Source of the DNA: Sphaerisporangium perillae
Lineage (GTDB): Bacteria > Actinomycetota > Actinomycetes > Streptosporangiales > Streptosporangiaceae
NCBI RefSeq assembly: GCF_023276435.1
Contig: NZ_JALLPO010000004.1
Location: forward strand, 1 to 64,000
Reading direction: 5' to 3'
DNA: 64,000 nt
Positions 8,289-16,883 of the stretch are shown here, piece by piece (position 1 is the first letter of the stretch; every line of letters begins with the position of its first letter). The notes beneath the pieces were generated by a model. That model made no database searches. It was not told the DNA's origin and saw nothing but the letters and a program-made list of their open reading frames with translations. The translations under genes and the position numbers were made by a program.

Positions 8289-9148
8289 GCGCCGCATCCG
8301 TCTCGCCGGCGGCCACGCGCGCCCGTCTGGCCGCCATCAGGGTGCAGCTCCGTCCTGCCACCGCGGCGTCGCTGCTGGTCGTCGCCTTTCTGGCGGTGGC
8401 GGTCATCGCGCCGTCGGTGCTCACCTCGGGGAGCCCGACCACGATCGACCTTCAGCACACGCTGCTGTCTCCATCGTTCAGTCACGTGTTCGGCACCGAC
8501 GACGCGGGCCGCGACCTCTATACCCGGGCTGTTTACGGTGCGCGGGAGTCCCTCGGGATCGGTCTGGGGGCCACGGGGCTGGCCATGGCGATCGCTATCC
8601 TGCTCGGCTTCGCCGCCGGGCTCGCCCGGGGGATCGTCGATGCGGTCCTCACCAGAATCCTGGAGGTCGCCTTCGCGTTCCCTGTTCTCCTGCTGGCGCT
8701 GCTTCTGATCGCCATCCGGGGCCCGTCCGTGGCCACCGAGATCGTCGCCGTGGGCATCGGTTCGGCGCCGGGCTACGCGCGCATGGTCCGCGGCCAGGTC
8801 CTGCACGTCCGTCAGGCCGGTTACATCGAGTCGGCAGTGGCGCTCGGCCACGGCCGGTGGGTCGTGATCCGGCAGCACCTATTCCCCAACGCCATCCGTC
8901 CGCTCGTCGCGGTGATGACGCTCGGTGTCGGTCAGTCGATTGTCTGGGCGTCCGGCCTGGCGTTCCTCGGCCTCGGCGTGGCGCCGCCGAGTCCGGAATG
9001 GGGGGCACTACTCGACGCGGGCCGCGACTCCATCACCACCTCTCCGTGGCTGGAGATCATGCCCGGCTTGGTGATCGTCCTGGTCGCCCTCGCCGTCACC
9101 TCCCTGGGGCGCACGCTCCAGCACCGACTGGAAGGAGCAGCTCGATGA
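8285..9148 (+). CDS. ABC transporter permease, DppC/OppC type
   Basis: A 287-residue partner permease. It shows the DppC-type FGTDDAGRDLYTRAVYGARESL segment after the first helix, an EAA loop around ESAVALGHGRWVVIRQHLFPN, and the C-terminal GLGVAPPSPEWGALL motif typical of this subfamily. ATG at 8285 overlaps the upstream stop, and its own stop overlaps the ATG of the ATPase gene, so the four transporter genes are translationally coupled. Confidence 0.93.
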   Translation: MSAASVSPAATRARLAAIRVQLRPATAASLLVVAFLAVAVIAPSVLTSGSPTTIDLQHTLLSPSFSHVFGTDDAGRDLYTRAVYGARESLGIGLGATGLAMAIAILLGFAAGLARGIVDAVLTRILEVAFAFPVLLLALLLIAIRGPSVATEIVAVGIGSAPGYARMVRGQVLHVRQAGYIESAVALGHGRWVVIRQHLFPNAIRPLVAVMTLGVGQSIVWASGLAFLGLGVAPPSPEWGALLDAGRDSITTSPWLEIMPGLVIVLVALAVTSLGRTLQHRLEGAAR

Positions 9149-10812
9149 CCGAGGTCACAGCTTCTGAGCGGGTATCCCTGGGCACCGACCCGGACGTGCC
9201 GCTGCTTGCCGTCGAGAACCTGCGGGTGTCCTTCGGAGGGCACGAGGTCGTCAGGGGCATCTCGTTCACCGCCCATCCCGGCCGTTGCCTCGCCATCGTG
9301 GGGGAGTCGGGGTCGGGAAAGAGCGTCACCGCCAGGACGCTCGTCGGCCTCACCGGCTCCGGAGCCCACGTCCGGGCCGACCGGATCGAACTCGACGGCA
9401 TCGACCTGACCACGCAATCCGAGCGCACCTGGCGGGCGATCCGTGGGCGCGACATCGGCTTCGTCCTGCAGGACGCCCTCGGCTCGCTGGACCAGCTCCG
9501 CAGGGTCGGTGACGAGGTCGCGGAGCCGCTCCGGGTGCACGGCTGGGGCACCAGAGCGTCACGATCACGCAAGGCCATCGAGCTGCTCGGCTCGATGGGT
9601 GTCCCGGAACCCGCGGTGAAGGCGCGGCAGCGACCGTACGAGCTCTCCGGCGGCCTGCGCCAGCGCGCCCTGATCGCATCGGCGATCGCGCTCGACCCGA
9701 AGCTCATCGTCGCCGACGAGCCCACCACCGCGCTGGACGTCACCGTCCAGGCGCAGGTGCTCGACCTGCTGGCCGAGGCGAAGGCGCACGGCACGTCGAT
9801 CATCCTCATCAGCCACGATCTGTCGGTCGTCGCCCGGCTGGCCGACGAGGTGGCCGTCATGCGGGACGGCGAGGTCGTCGAGCACGGTCCGGTACACCAG
9901 GTCCTGCGCCGGCCGCGGCACGCCTACACCCAGGCGCTGCTCGACGCGATCCCGTCCGAGCACACCCGTGGGACTCGGCTGTCGAGGGGCGGCAACGTCC
10001 CGCAGCGTTCCCGTAGGCCGGTCGACCGCGGCCGACCCGTACTGGAGGCGCGGCACCTCACCAAGGTCTACCGGGGGCCGGACAGGGTAGACCGGACCGT
10101 CGTTGACGACGTGTCGTTCGAGCTGTTCGGGGGTGAGACTCTCGGCATCGTGGGCGAGTCGGGTTCCGGCAAGACGACGACGGCGCGAATCGCGCTGTCG
10201 CTGCTCGCACCGACCTCCGGGGAGGTGCTGCTCCACGGGGAGAGCTGGTCAACGCTGCCGCCGCGCCGGCGTCGCCCCCTGCGCAAACGGATCGGCGTCG
10301 TCTACCAGGACCCGTTGAACTCGTTCGACCCGCGCTGGTCGGTCGGCCGGATCACCATCGACGCACTCACCATGGGCAACCGCCCACCCTCGTCCCGGGC
10401 GGAGGCACGGGAACGGGCTGTCCGATTGCTGGAGCAGGTGGGGCTGGGAGATCAGCACTTCGACGCCGCGCCGCTGCGCCTGTCCGGCGGACAACGGCAA
10501 CGGGTCGCCATCGCCCGTGCGCTCGCGCCGGAGCCAGAAGTCATCGTCTGCGACGAGCCGGTCTCGGCGCTCGACGTCTCGATCCAGGCGCAGGTGCTCG
10601 ACCTGCTCACCGACCTACAGGACGAGCTCGGGGTCAGCTACCTGTTCATCTCGCATGACCTCGGGGTCATCCACCACATGAGTGACCGCATCCTGGTGAT
10701 GAAGGACGGCCAGGTCGTCGAGTCCGGTACCGCGGACGATGTGTTCCGCCGCCCGCAGCACCCGTACACCCAGCGGCTGCTCACCGCGCTGCCCCGGTTG
10801 GTCCCGGCATGA
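9145..10812 (+). CDS. ABC transporter ATP-binding protein, DppD-DppF fusion
   Basis: A 555-residue protein with two complete nucleotide-binding domains. The first has Walker A GESGSGKS near residue 54, signature LSGGLRQR and Walker B LIVADEPTTALD. The second, after a short Arg-rich linker, has GESGSGKT, LSGGQRQR and VIVCDEPVSALD. Each ends in the oligopeptide-type HPYTQ/HAYTQ motif. The two halves correspond to separate DppD and DppF proteins in many bacteria, so one gene supplies both ATP-hydrolysing subunits. Its stop overlaps the ATG at 10809. Confidence 0.94.
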   Translation: MTEVTASERVSLGTDPDVPLLAVENLRVSFGGHEVVRGISFTAHPGRCLAIVGESGSGKSVTARTLVGLTGSGAHVRADRIELDGIDLTTQSERTWRAIRGRDIGFVLQDALGSLDQLRRVGDEVAEPLRVHGWGTRASRSRKAIELLGSMGVPEPAVKARQRPYELSGGLRQRALIASAIALDPKLIVADEPTTALDVTVQAQVLDLLAEAKAHGTSIILISHDLSVVARLADEVAVMRDGEVVEHGPVHQVLRRPRHAYTQALLDAIPSEHTRGTRLSRGGNVPQRSRRPVDRGRPVLEARHLTKVYRGPDRVDRTVVDDVSFELFGGETLGIVGESGSGKTTTARIALSLLAPTSGEVLLHGESWSTLPPRRRRPLRKRIGVVYQDPLNSFDPRWSVGRITIDALTMGNRPPSSRAEARERAVRLLEQVGLGDQHFDAAPLRLSGGQRQRVAIARALAPEPEVIVCDEPVSALDVSIQAQVLDLLTDLQDELGVSYLFISHDLGVIHHMSDRILVMKDGQVVESGTADDVFRRPQHPYTQRLLTALPRLVPA

Positions 10813-11583
10813 GCGGGACCACGGGTACCACCGACCTGACGGAGCGCTTCGCGCCGGTCTTCGCGGAGATCGCAGAGGGATCGCTGGACCGCGAGGCCGA
10901 CCGCCGGCTCCCGTACGACGAGGTCGCCCGGCTCCGCGAGACCGGGTTCACCAGGATCCGCGTGCCCCGCTCGCAAGGCGGCCTCGGCGCAACCCTGCCG
11001 GAGTTCTTCCGCCTGCTCGTCGCGCTGGCTCAGGCGGACTCGAACTTGCCGCAGCTGCTGCGTGGCCACTTCGGCTTCGTCGAGAGCCGGCTCGTGCACC
11101 CCGATGGCAACGTGCGCGACCGCTGGTTGCGCCGGATATCCGACGGGATGGTCGTCGGCAACGCGCAGAGCGAGCTCGGGAACCGTTCGTTCTGGGAGAA
11201 CGCGACGACGATCAGCGAAGTGCCGGACGGTCGCGGCTGGCGGCTCACCGGTAAGAAGTTCTACTCGACAGGCAGCCTGTTCGCCGACTGGATCCACACG
11301 ACCGCGACGGTGGACGGCGGGCACAGCGCGGACGTGCTCGTTCCCACTGCGGCCCAGGGCGTGCACCGGCTCGATGACTGGGACGGGTTCGGGCAGCGGC
11401 TGACCGGGAGCGGGACGACGCTGTTTGAGGATGTCGAGATGGCGCAACGCCCGCACGCTGGCCTCGCACAACCCGCTCATCTACCGCCACCAGATCATCG
11501 GCGACCACGTGCTCAACGGAACGAGTCCGAGCGCGGCGTACGCCCGGAACTGGGAGTATCCGCGTGGAAAGGACGATGCATGA
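10809..11583 (+). pseudogene. SfnB/DszC-type acyl-CoA-dehydrogenase-fold flavoprotein with a large internal deletion
   Basis: Residues 1 to about 210 form a normal N-terminal half (GNAQSELGNRSFW, WRLTGKKFYSTGSLFADWI, GFGQRLTGSGTTLFEDVE). At about 11440 the sequence jumps to the extreme C-terminus of the same family in the +1 frame: WRNARTLASHNPLIYR, then IGDHVLNGTSP, ending TGA at 11581-11583. About 130-160 residues are missing. In the first frame the reading continues by chance into the next gene, giving an apparent 658-residue fusion, which I consider an artefact. The intact neighbour at 11580 has the same C-terminal motif (WRNARTHTLHDP), confirming the reading. Confidence 0.85.
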
Positions 11584-12785
11584 CAGCATCGGAACAGAAG
11601 ATCAGGGTACCGGTGCTCTCCACCGAGGAGGCGGTGGAGGCGGCAGCGGAGCTGGCCACCGATTTCGCCGCAGCGGCTGCCTGGCGCGACGCGGAGCGGA
11701 TCCTGCCTTCCGACGAGCTGGACCGGCTCAGCGCATCCGGCCTGTTGGCCACTACGGTGCCGGCGACGTACGGCGGCGCCGACCTGCCGGTAGCCACGGT
11801 GGTCGAGGTGATCCGGCTGCTGTCGGTCGCCGACCCGAACATCGGGCAGATCCCGCACAGCCACTTCGTCTACGTCAGCAACCTGCGACTGCACGGCACA
11901 CCGGCGCAGCAGTCCCAGCTGTTCGCCGAGGTGCTGGCCGGCAAGCGGTTCGGCAACGCGCAGTCGGAGGCGGGCACCAAGCACGTGCGGGACATTCGGA
12001 CGACGCTGGTCCCCGACGGCCCCGGGCGCTGGCGGCTGAACGGCCGCAAGTTCTACGCCACCGGTGCGCTGCTCGCTGATTGGATCCCGGTGCTCGCCCA
12101 CCTTGATGTGGACGGACCGCTGCACGTCGCCTGGGTCGAGCGCACCACCCCCGGTGTCGAAGTGATCGACGACTGGAACGGGCTGGGCCAGCGCACCACC
12201 GCCAGCGGCAGTGTCGTGCTGACCGATGTGAGCGTCACAACGGACCTCATCACCCCGTACGCGGTCACTTTCGACGGCCCGCAGACCTATGGCGCGTTCG
12301 CGCAGGTGCTGCACGCGGCGATCGACGCCGGAATCGCACGAGCGGCGGTCTTGCAAGCTGCCGCGTTCGTCCGTGACGTGAGCAGACCCTATCCCGACGC
12401 AGGGGTAGAACGCGCCGCGGACGACCCGCTGGTGATCCACGCCTTCGGCGAGATGGAGCTGGCGGTGCGTGCGGCGGAGGCCCTGCTGAAGGAAGCTGCG
12501 GCAGCCGTCGACCGGGCCGGCGCCGACCTGACCGTGGAGTCCGCAGGCCAGGCCAGTCTCGCGGTCGCGGCTGCCCGTGCAGCGACGACGAGCGCGGCGC
12601 TTGAGGCGAGCACCCGGCTCTTCGAGGTCGCCGGCACCCGGTCGGCCGCAGCGAGCCTGCGCCTCGATCGGCACTGGCGCAACGCGCGTACCCACACACT
12701 GCACGATCCCGCCGCGTGGAAGATTCAGCACCTCGGCCACTGGGCCGTCACGGGCACCCTTCCTCCCAACCACGGACAGCTGTGA
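11580..12785 (+). CDS. SfnB-family sulfur-acquisition flavin monooxygenase (DszC/acyl-CoA dehydrogenase fold)
   Basis: A 401-residue cytoplasmic flavoprotein resembling SfnB and DszC, which use FMNH2 and O2 on organosulfur compounds rather than dehydrogenating acyl-CoA. Visible marks are FGNAQSEAGTKHVRDIRT, WRLNGRKFYATGALLADWI, DDWNGLGQRTTASGSVVL, and the C-terminal RHWRNARTHTLHDPAAWKIQ. ATG 11580 overlaps the stop of the decayed upstream paralogue. The GTG/ATG of an SsuD-like gene follows at once. FMNH2 is likely supplied by the flavin reductase at 13952. Confidence 0.9.
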   Translation: MTASEQKIRVPVLSTEEAVEAAAELATDFAAAAAWRDAERILPSDELDRLSASGLLATTVPATYGGADLPVATVVEVIRLLSVADPNIGQIPHSHFVYVSNLRLHGTPAQQSQLFAEVLAGKRFGNAQSEAGTKHVRDIRTTLVPDGPGRWRLNGRKFYATGALLADWIPVLAHLDVDGPLHVAWVERTTPGVEVIDDWNGLGQRTTASGSVVLTDVSVTTDLITPYAVTFDGPQTYGAFAQVLHAAIDAGIARAAVLQAAAFVRDVSRPYPDAGVERAADDPLVIHAFGEMELAVRAAEALLKEAAAAVDRAGADLTVESAGQASLAVAAARAATTSAALEASTRLFEVAGTRSAAASLRLDRHWRNARTHTLHDPAAWKIQHLGHWAVTGTLPPNHGQL

Positions 12786-12791
12786 GGCGTG

Positions 12792-13955
12792 ATGACTGAC
12801 CTGAAGTTCCACTGGTTCCTGCCCACGAACGGCGGTGACGGCCGGCACGTCGTCGGCGGCGGTCACGGAGTGGCAGCCGAGGCCTCCGGCCGCCCGGCGA
12901 CGGTGCCCTACCTGGGCCAGATCGCACGGAGCGCCGAGCAGCTCGGGTTCGAGGCCGCGCTGACGCCGACCGGAGCGTGGTGCGAGGACGCCTGGATCAC
13001 TACCGCCATGCTCAGCAGCCTCTCCGAACGCCTGAAGTTCCTGGTCGCGTTCCGGCCGGGGATGGTCTCCCCGTTCCTCGCCGCGCAGATGGCGGGTTCG
13101 TTCCAGAACCTGTCCGCTGGCCGTCTCCTGCTGAACGTGGTGACCGGCGGCGAGAGCCACGAGCAGCGCATGTACGGGGACTTCCTCGACAAGGAGGCCC
13201 GGTACGAACGGTGTGCGGAGTTCCTCGAGATCGTTCGGGCGCTGTGGACCGGCGAGACGGTCGACCGCGAGGGGCGCCACTACCGCATCGACAGCGCGGT
13301 CCTCGCACAGATCCCCGACCCGCTTCCGCAGGTCTACTTCGGAGGGTCCTCGCAGGCGGCGTACGACGTCGCGGCCAAGCACGTGGACGTCTACCTGACC
13401 TGGGGCGAGCCACCCGCGGCGGTCGCGGAGAAGATTGGCCGGCTGCGCGTGCTCGCCGACAAAGAGGGCCGCGAGCTGACCTACGGCATCCGGCTGCACA
13501 CCATCGCCCGCGACACCGCAGAGGAAGCGTGGGCCGAGGCCGACCGGTTGCTCGCGGGCATCTCCGAGGAGCAGATCCGACGCGTACAGGACGGACTGCG
13601 GCGTAGCGAGTCCGAAGGGCAGAAGCGAATGCTCGCCCTCAACGGCGGCACGAAGGCCGGGCTGGAGATCTACCCGAACCTGTGGGCGGGCGTAGGCCTG
13701 GTCCGAGGGGGTGCCGGCACCGCCATGGTGGGATCGCACGGGCAGATCGCCGACCTGATCGAGGAGTACACGTCGGTCGGGATCTCCGAGTTCGTGCTGT
13801 CGGGCTACCCTCACCTGGAGGAGGCGTACCACTTCGGCGAAGGAGTTCTGCCCGAGTTGACCCGCCGTGGCCTGTGGCGCCATCCGGCTCCGCCCCGGAC
13901 CACGACGACTGCCGTCCCGTTCGGCGGCAGTCTCTCGACGGGGAGGCCGGCATGA
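12792..13955 (+). CDS. SsuD-type FMNH2-dependent alkanesulfonate monooxygenase
   Basis: A 387-residue luciferase-like TIM-barrel protein of the SsuD group. It begins LKFHWFLPTNGGDGRHVVGG, has SAGRLLLNVVTGG (phosphate-binding region of FMN), QVYFGGSSQAAYDVAAKHVDVYLTWGEP and SEFVLSGYPHLEEAYHFGEG. The last motif is characteristic of SsuD-type desulfonation enzymes that release sulfite from alkanesulfonates. A GTG at 12789 directly precedes the ATG used here. The stop overlaps the ATG of the flavin reductase (ATGA at 13952-13955). It differs clearly from the DszA-type enzymes upstream, so the operon covers several oxygenation chemistries. Confidence 0.9.
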   Translation: MTDLKFHWFLPTNGGDGRHVVGGGHGVAAEASGRPATVPYLGQIARSAEQLGFEAALTPTGAWCEDAWITTAMLSSLSERLKFLVAFRPGMVSPFLAAQMAGSFQNLSAGRLLLNVVTGGESHEQRMYGDFLDKEARYERCAEFLEIVRALWTGETVDREGRHYRIDSAVLAQIPDPLPQVYFGGSSQAAYDVAAKHVDVYLTWGEPPAAVAEKIGRLRVLADKEGRELTYGIRLHTIARDTAEEAWAEADRLLAGISEEQIRRVQDGLRRSESEGQKRMLALNGGTKAGLEIYPNLWAGVGLVRGGAGTAMVGSHGQIADLIEEYTSVGISEFVLSGYPHLEEAYHFGEGVLPELTRRGLWRHPAPPRTTTTAVPFGGSLSTGRPA

Positions 13956-14536
13956 GCCCCCGGTCCGACGTCGACGACGTGCCACCGGATCCTGCCGACC
14001 GTGCGCCGGTGGTCGCCGCCGCGCGTCCGTTCCGCACCAACCAGGACCTCGACCCGGACGGGTTGCGGAAGGTCTTCGGGATCTTCCCAACCGGGGTCGT
14101 GGCTGTCGCCGCGAAGGTCGATGGCGAGCTGGTCGGTCTGGCAGCCAGTTCTTTCACATCCGTTAGCCTCAGACCGCCACTCGTGTCGTTCTCGGTCGCC
14201 AAAGCGTCGAAGACCTGGCCTTGGCTGCGCCGGGCCAGGCATCTCGGTGTGACCATCCTCGCCGACCATCACGGGCCGGTCGCGCGCCGACTGGCAGGGC
14301 CGGCCGAGGCCCGCTTTGACGGGGTGGACGTGGCGCTCAGCGGCCTGGGCGCGGTAACGCTCGTGGACGGACTGGCGCAGTTTGACACCACTATCTACCA
14401 GGAGGTGCAAGCTGGCGATCACATCATCGTGCTTCTGGAGTTGCACGCGGTCGAGCACGTCGACACGTCCTCGCCGCTGGTCTTCCACCGGAGTGCATTC
14501 AGCCGCCTGCACCACCCGACCGCATCGTCGACGTGA
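13952..14536 (+). CDS. Flavin reductase (HpaC/SsuE-partner type)
   Basis: A 194-residue FMN-binding split-barrel protein. It begins the domain with LRKVFGIFPTGVVAVAA, followed by GLAASSFTSVSLRPPLVSFSV and a conserved LHAVEHV near the end. Such NAD(P)H:flavin oxidoreductases deliver free FMNH2 to two-component monooxygenases. It ends the left operon, fitting a role as common reductase for the four oxygenase genes upstream. The N-terminal 35 residues are acidic and not conserved. Confidence 0.92.
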   Translation: MSPRSDVDDVPPDPADRAPVVAAARPFRTNQDLDPDGLRKVFGIFPTGVVAVAAKVDGELVGLAASSFTSVSLRPPLVSFSVAKASKTWPWLRRARHLGVTILADHHGPVARRLAGPAEARFDGVDVALSGLGAVTLVDGLAQFDTTIYQEVQAGDHIIVLLELHAVEHVDTSSPLVFHRSAFSRLHHPTASST

Positions 14537-14666
14537 TTCATGACAGGTCCGTTCAATGCCCTCACTGGCTGCAACGACGACCAGCTGCGGCGAGGGTAGC
14601 CGCCGGGCCCGCACAGCGGTATGAGAGGAAGCGGACCGTGCCGCACGCTTGTGCTGTGCCAGGGGC

Positions 14667-15235
14667 CATCGAAGGATTCAGGGTGAGTTGGTCGGCCTGG
14701 GGCATCGGGTGGGGGAGGGCACGATGCGGCGGATTCTGGCGGCGGCCGGGTCCGGCCCGGCACCACGCCGGGTGTCACCGAGCTGGCGGCTATTCCTGGC
14801 CTCCCAGGCGGCCGGCCTGCTGGCCTGTGACTTCGTGCACGCCGACACCCTGTTCCTCAAGCGGCTGTACATCTTCTTCGTGATGAAGATCGAAACCCGA
14901 CGTATCCACATCCTGGGCGTGACCGCTCACCCGACCGGGGCGTGGACCGCTCAGCAGGCGAGGAATCTGCTGATGGACTTGGGGGAGCGTGCCGGCCGGT
15001 TCAAGTTCCTCATCAGAGACCGCGACGGCAAGCTCTCCCGGGTCTTCGAACCAGGTGTTCACCGGCGGCGGCATACAAATCATCAAAACTCCACCCCGGG
15101 CGCCTCGAACGGATTGCTATGCGGAGCGATTTGCCAGGACACTACGGCGTGAGTGCCTGGACCACGTGCTGGTCTATGGTGAGCGGCATCTGCGCCGGGT
15201 GCTCGCCGAGTTTGAGCGGCACTATAACGATCATG
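14667..15235 (+). pseudogene. IS integrase-type transposase, core and C-terminal remnant with frameshift
   Basis: The reading [62 protein letters not shown] and LIRDRDGKL matches the middle of rve-core transposases, including the first two catalytic Asp positions. Near 15050 the frame shifts and continues as [20 protein letters not shown], then [20 protein letters not shown] and HYNDH, carrying the third catalytic residue region. Both ends are missing. It belongs to the same family as the N-terminal piece at 1201-1378. Bases 14537-14666 before it and 15236-15480 after it contain no gene that I can support. Confidence 0.8.
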
Positions 15236-15487
15236 TGCGCCGTGAGGCGCTTGTTCTCCGAGCGGGGGTGGAAGACCTCCGACGGTGGGCCGTCGCAGCG
15301 GCCTGCTGAAGCCGAGGGCAGCCTGATCCGGGGAGGTGCACGGGCCGGGTGGGAGCAGCCCTGACAAAGCTCGGACGTGTCGGTACTGCCAGACGGCACG
15401 GGCCGGGCGAGCGAGATAGGACGGTACACGCGAGAAATCAGTGTTGGAAGCCTCGTTATGTAGAGTCGGCCCCAAACCTGGTGGATA

Positions 15488-15945
15488 TGGGCCGGTGTGC
15501 GGTGCGCGTCCAACACGTCCGGGTCCAGCGTCTCGTCGATGTGCAGGTCGAGGCCCACACCGGCGCCCGCGCCGGCGTCGGCGAGGGCCTCGACCGCGCC
15601 TGCCGGGTCGTCGTCGAGCGCGGGCGCTCCGCCGACCAGGTCCGCCCCCGCGAGCAGGGCCGCGCGCAACAGGGCCCGGGCGGCTAGCCACGCCCCGATC
15701 GCGCCGCGCAGCGAGCCGTCCGGGTTATCCACCCGGGCCGCGGTGAACGCCTTGTCGAGGTGGGCGTGCGGCTCGACCAAGGAAGGCAGCACGAGGTAGC
15801 CGGTGAGATCGAGCGCTTCGGCGTGCCCGGAGCTTGCGCCACCCGGAGTCTGGAGGTCGTGCGATCAGGCCTTCGGCGATGGTGATGTCGGCCACGCGGC
15901 CGTCGGCCAGCCCCGCTCCGCGGTGCAGGACAGGCACGATGGAGG
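15488..15945 (-). pseudogene. Cytosine-deaminase-like amidohydrolase, frameshifted and internally deleted
   Basis: Minus-strand reading gives GLADGRVADITIAEGLIA in one frame and then, after a frameshift near 15845, HAEALDLTGYLVLPSLVEP, HAHLDKAFTAARV and NPDGSLRGAIGAW. HAHLDK is the metal-binding HxH motif. It then jumps from ALLRAAL to AGADLVGGAPALDDDP and GLDLHIDETLDPDVL, skipping about 90 residues that the family has between these blocks. The C-terminal half is absent. Function is lost. Confidence 0.75.
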
Positions 15946-15995
15946 TGGGTGGGGACGAGGATCGCGGGATCTGCCAAGGGTTGTGCTGGGGCCGG

Positions 15996-16496
15996 TCAGC
16001 CGGCCCGCTCTGTCGTACGGGTCACGGGGACGGGGTTCGAGAACAGGTCCAGCACCGGGCAGTGCTCGTCCACGGCCACGGCGAGCCGCTGGTAGCTTTC
16101 CGCGGGCTCGGGCCCGTCCACGGTGACGTGGACGCGTATGGCCGAGAACCCCGGCCGGACGGCGTCGTCGAATCCGAAGAAGCCGCGGATGTCCAGGTCG
16201 CCTTCCACCCGGACGCTGAGCGTGTCGAATGGGATCCCGAGCTGCTCGGCCCAGAACCGGTAGGTGATCGCCTGGCACGAGCCGAGCGCCGCCAGCGCGT
16301 ACTGGACGGGGTTCGCGGCCCGGTCGCCGCCGCCGAGTGCCGGCGGCTCGTCAACGGTGAAAGTGTGCGCCCCGGTGCGGATGTCGACCTCGGTGACGCC
16401 GACCAGCGTTCCGTGCGCGCCGAAGACGAGCTGGGCGCTGGCGGCGTCGTCGGTGACCGCCTTGCGGGTCTCAGCGATGACAGTGTCGAGGGACAT
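15996..16496 (-). CDS. OsmC-family protein
   Basis: A 166-residue OsmC/YhfA-like protein. It has NPVQYALAALGSCQAITY, containing the redox Cys on the first long helix, and EHCPVLDLFSNPVPV, containing the second conserved Cys. Family members reduce hydroperoxides with these thiols, and YhfA-like members are also associated with sulfur metabolism. ATG 16496 is chosen because AAGGAGGAG lies just upstream on the minus strand; an in-frame start 33 bases further upstream lacks this. It is divergent from a truncated sulfhydrylase gene. Confidence 0.92.
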   Translation of the reverse strand: MSLDTVIAETRKAVTDDAASAQLVFGAHGTLVGVTEVDIRTGAHTFTVDEPPALGGGDRAANPVQYALAALGSCQAITYRFWAEQLGIPFDTLSVRVEGDLDIRGFFGFDDAVRPGFSAIRVHVTVDGPEPAESYQRLAVAVDEHCPVLDLFSNPVPVTRTTERAG

Positions 16497-16579
16497 GAGG
16501 GCTCCTCCTTGAGCAGGGCTGATGCTCAATTCTTGGTAATTTAGGTAGGTATTGTCAAGAATTTCGATGTTTCCATATC

Positions 16580-16822
16580 ATGCTGTACGTGGACGATCAC
16601 CAGTGGGGCCTGCGCACCCGTGCGCTGCACGCGGGAGGCCGCCCCGGCCCGGCGACCGGGGCGCGGGCGGTACCCATCTGCCAGGCGACCAGCTTCGTCT
16701 TCGAGGACACCCCCGACGCGGCGGACCCGTTCGCGCTGCAGAAGTACGGCAATATCTACAGCCGCATCGCCAGCCCGGCGGTGGCGGCCTTAATAAAAAC
16801 CTACCAAACAAGTAGGACTTGA
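16580..16822 (+). pseudogene. O-acetylhomoserine sulfhydrylase-like PLP enzyme, N-terminal fragment
   Basis: About 70 residues match the N-terminus of Cys/Met-metabolism PLP enzymes (WGLRTRALHAGGRPGPATGA, VPICQATSFVFEDTPDAAD, LQKYGNIYSRIASPAVAA). After about 16788 the similarity ends abruptly and the sequence turns AT-rich, with ten unrelated codons before the stop. The PLP-lysine and the rest of the roughly 430-residue enzyme are missing. The intact gene would have used released sulfide, in keeping with the island. Confidence 0.85.
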
Positions 16823-16824
16823 CG
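16800..16824 (+). promoter_or_regulatory. Inverted repeat and promoter candidate of the second sulfur unit
   Basis: CCTAC (16800-16804), seven bases and GTAGG (16812-16816) form a perfect inverted repeat. It is followed at 16819-16824 by TTGACG, a plausible -35 element. No strong -10 is visible at 17-18 bp. The stretch is unusually AT-rich. GTAGG half-sites also occur before the OsmC gene (16545-16549) and in the LysR-side palindrome (2570-2574). Confidence 0.45.
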
Positions 16825-16883
16825 GGAATGTCGGGCTGTGTTGAGGTGAACATGTTCACATCGCCCCAGAAAGGCAGCACCTC

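Noticed and set aside
11481-14090. An 869-codon open frame on the minus strand
   Set aside because: It lies antisense to well-supported genes (SfnB-like, SsuD-like, flavin reductase) and is an Arg/Gly/Pro-rich shadow typical of very GC-rich DNA.
15236-15480. Extra coding frames on both strands after the IS remnant
   Set aside because: No family similarity, no ribosome binding site and no consistent frame; treated as non-coding decay.
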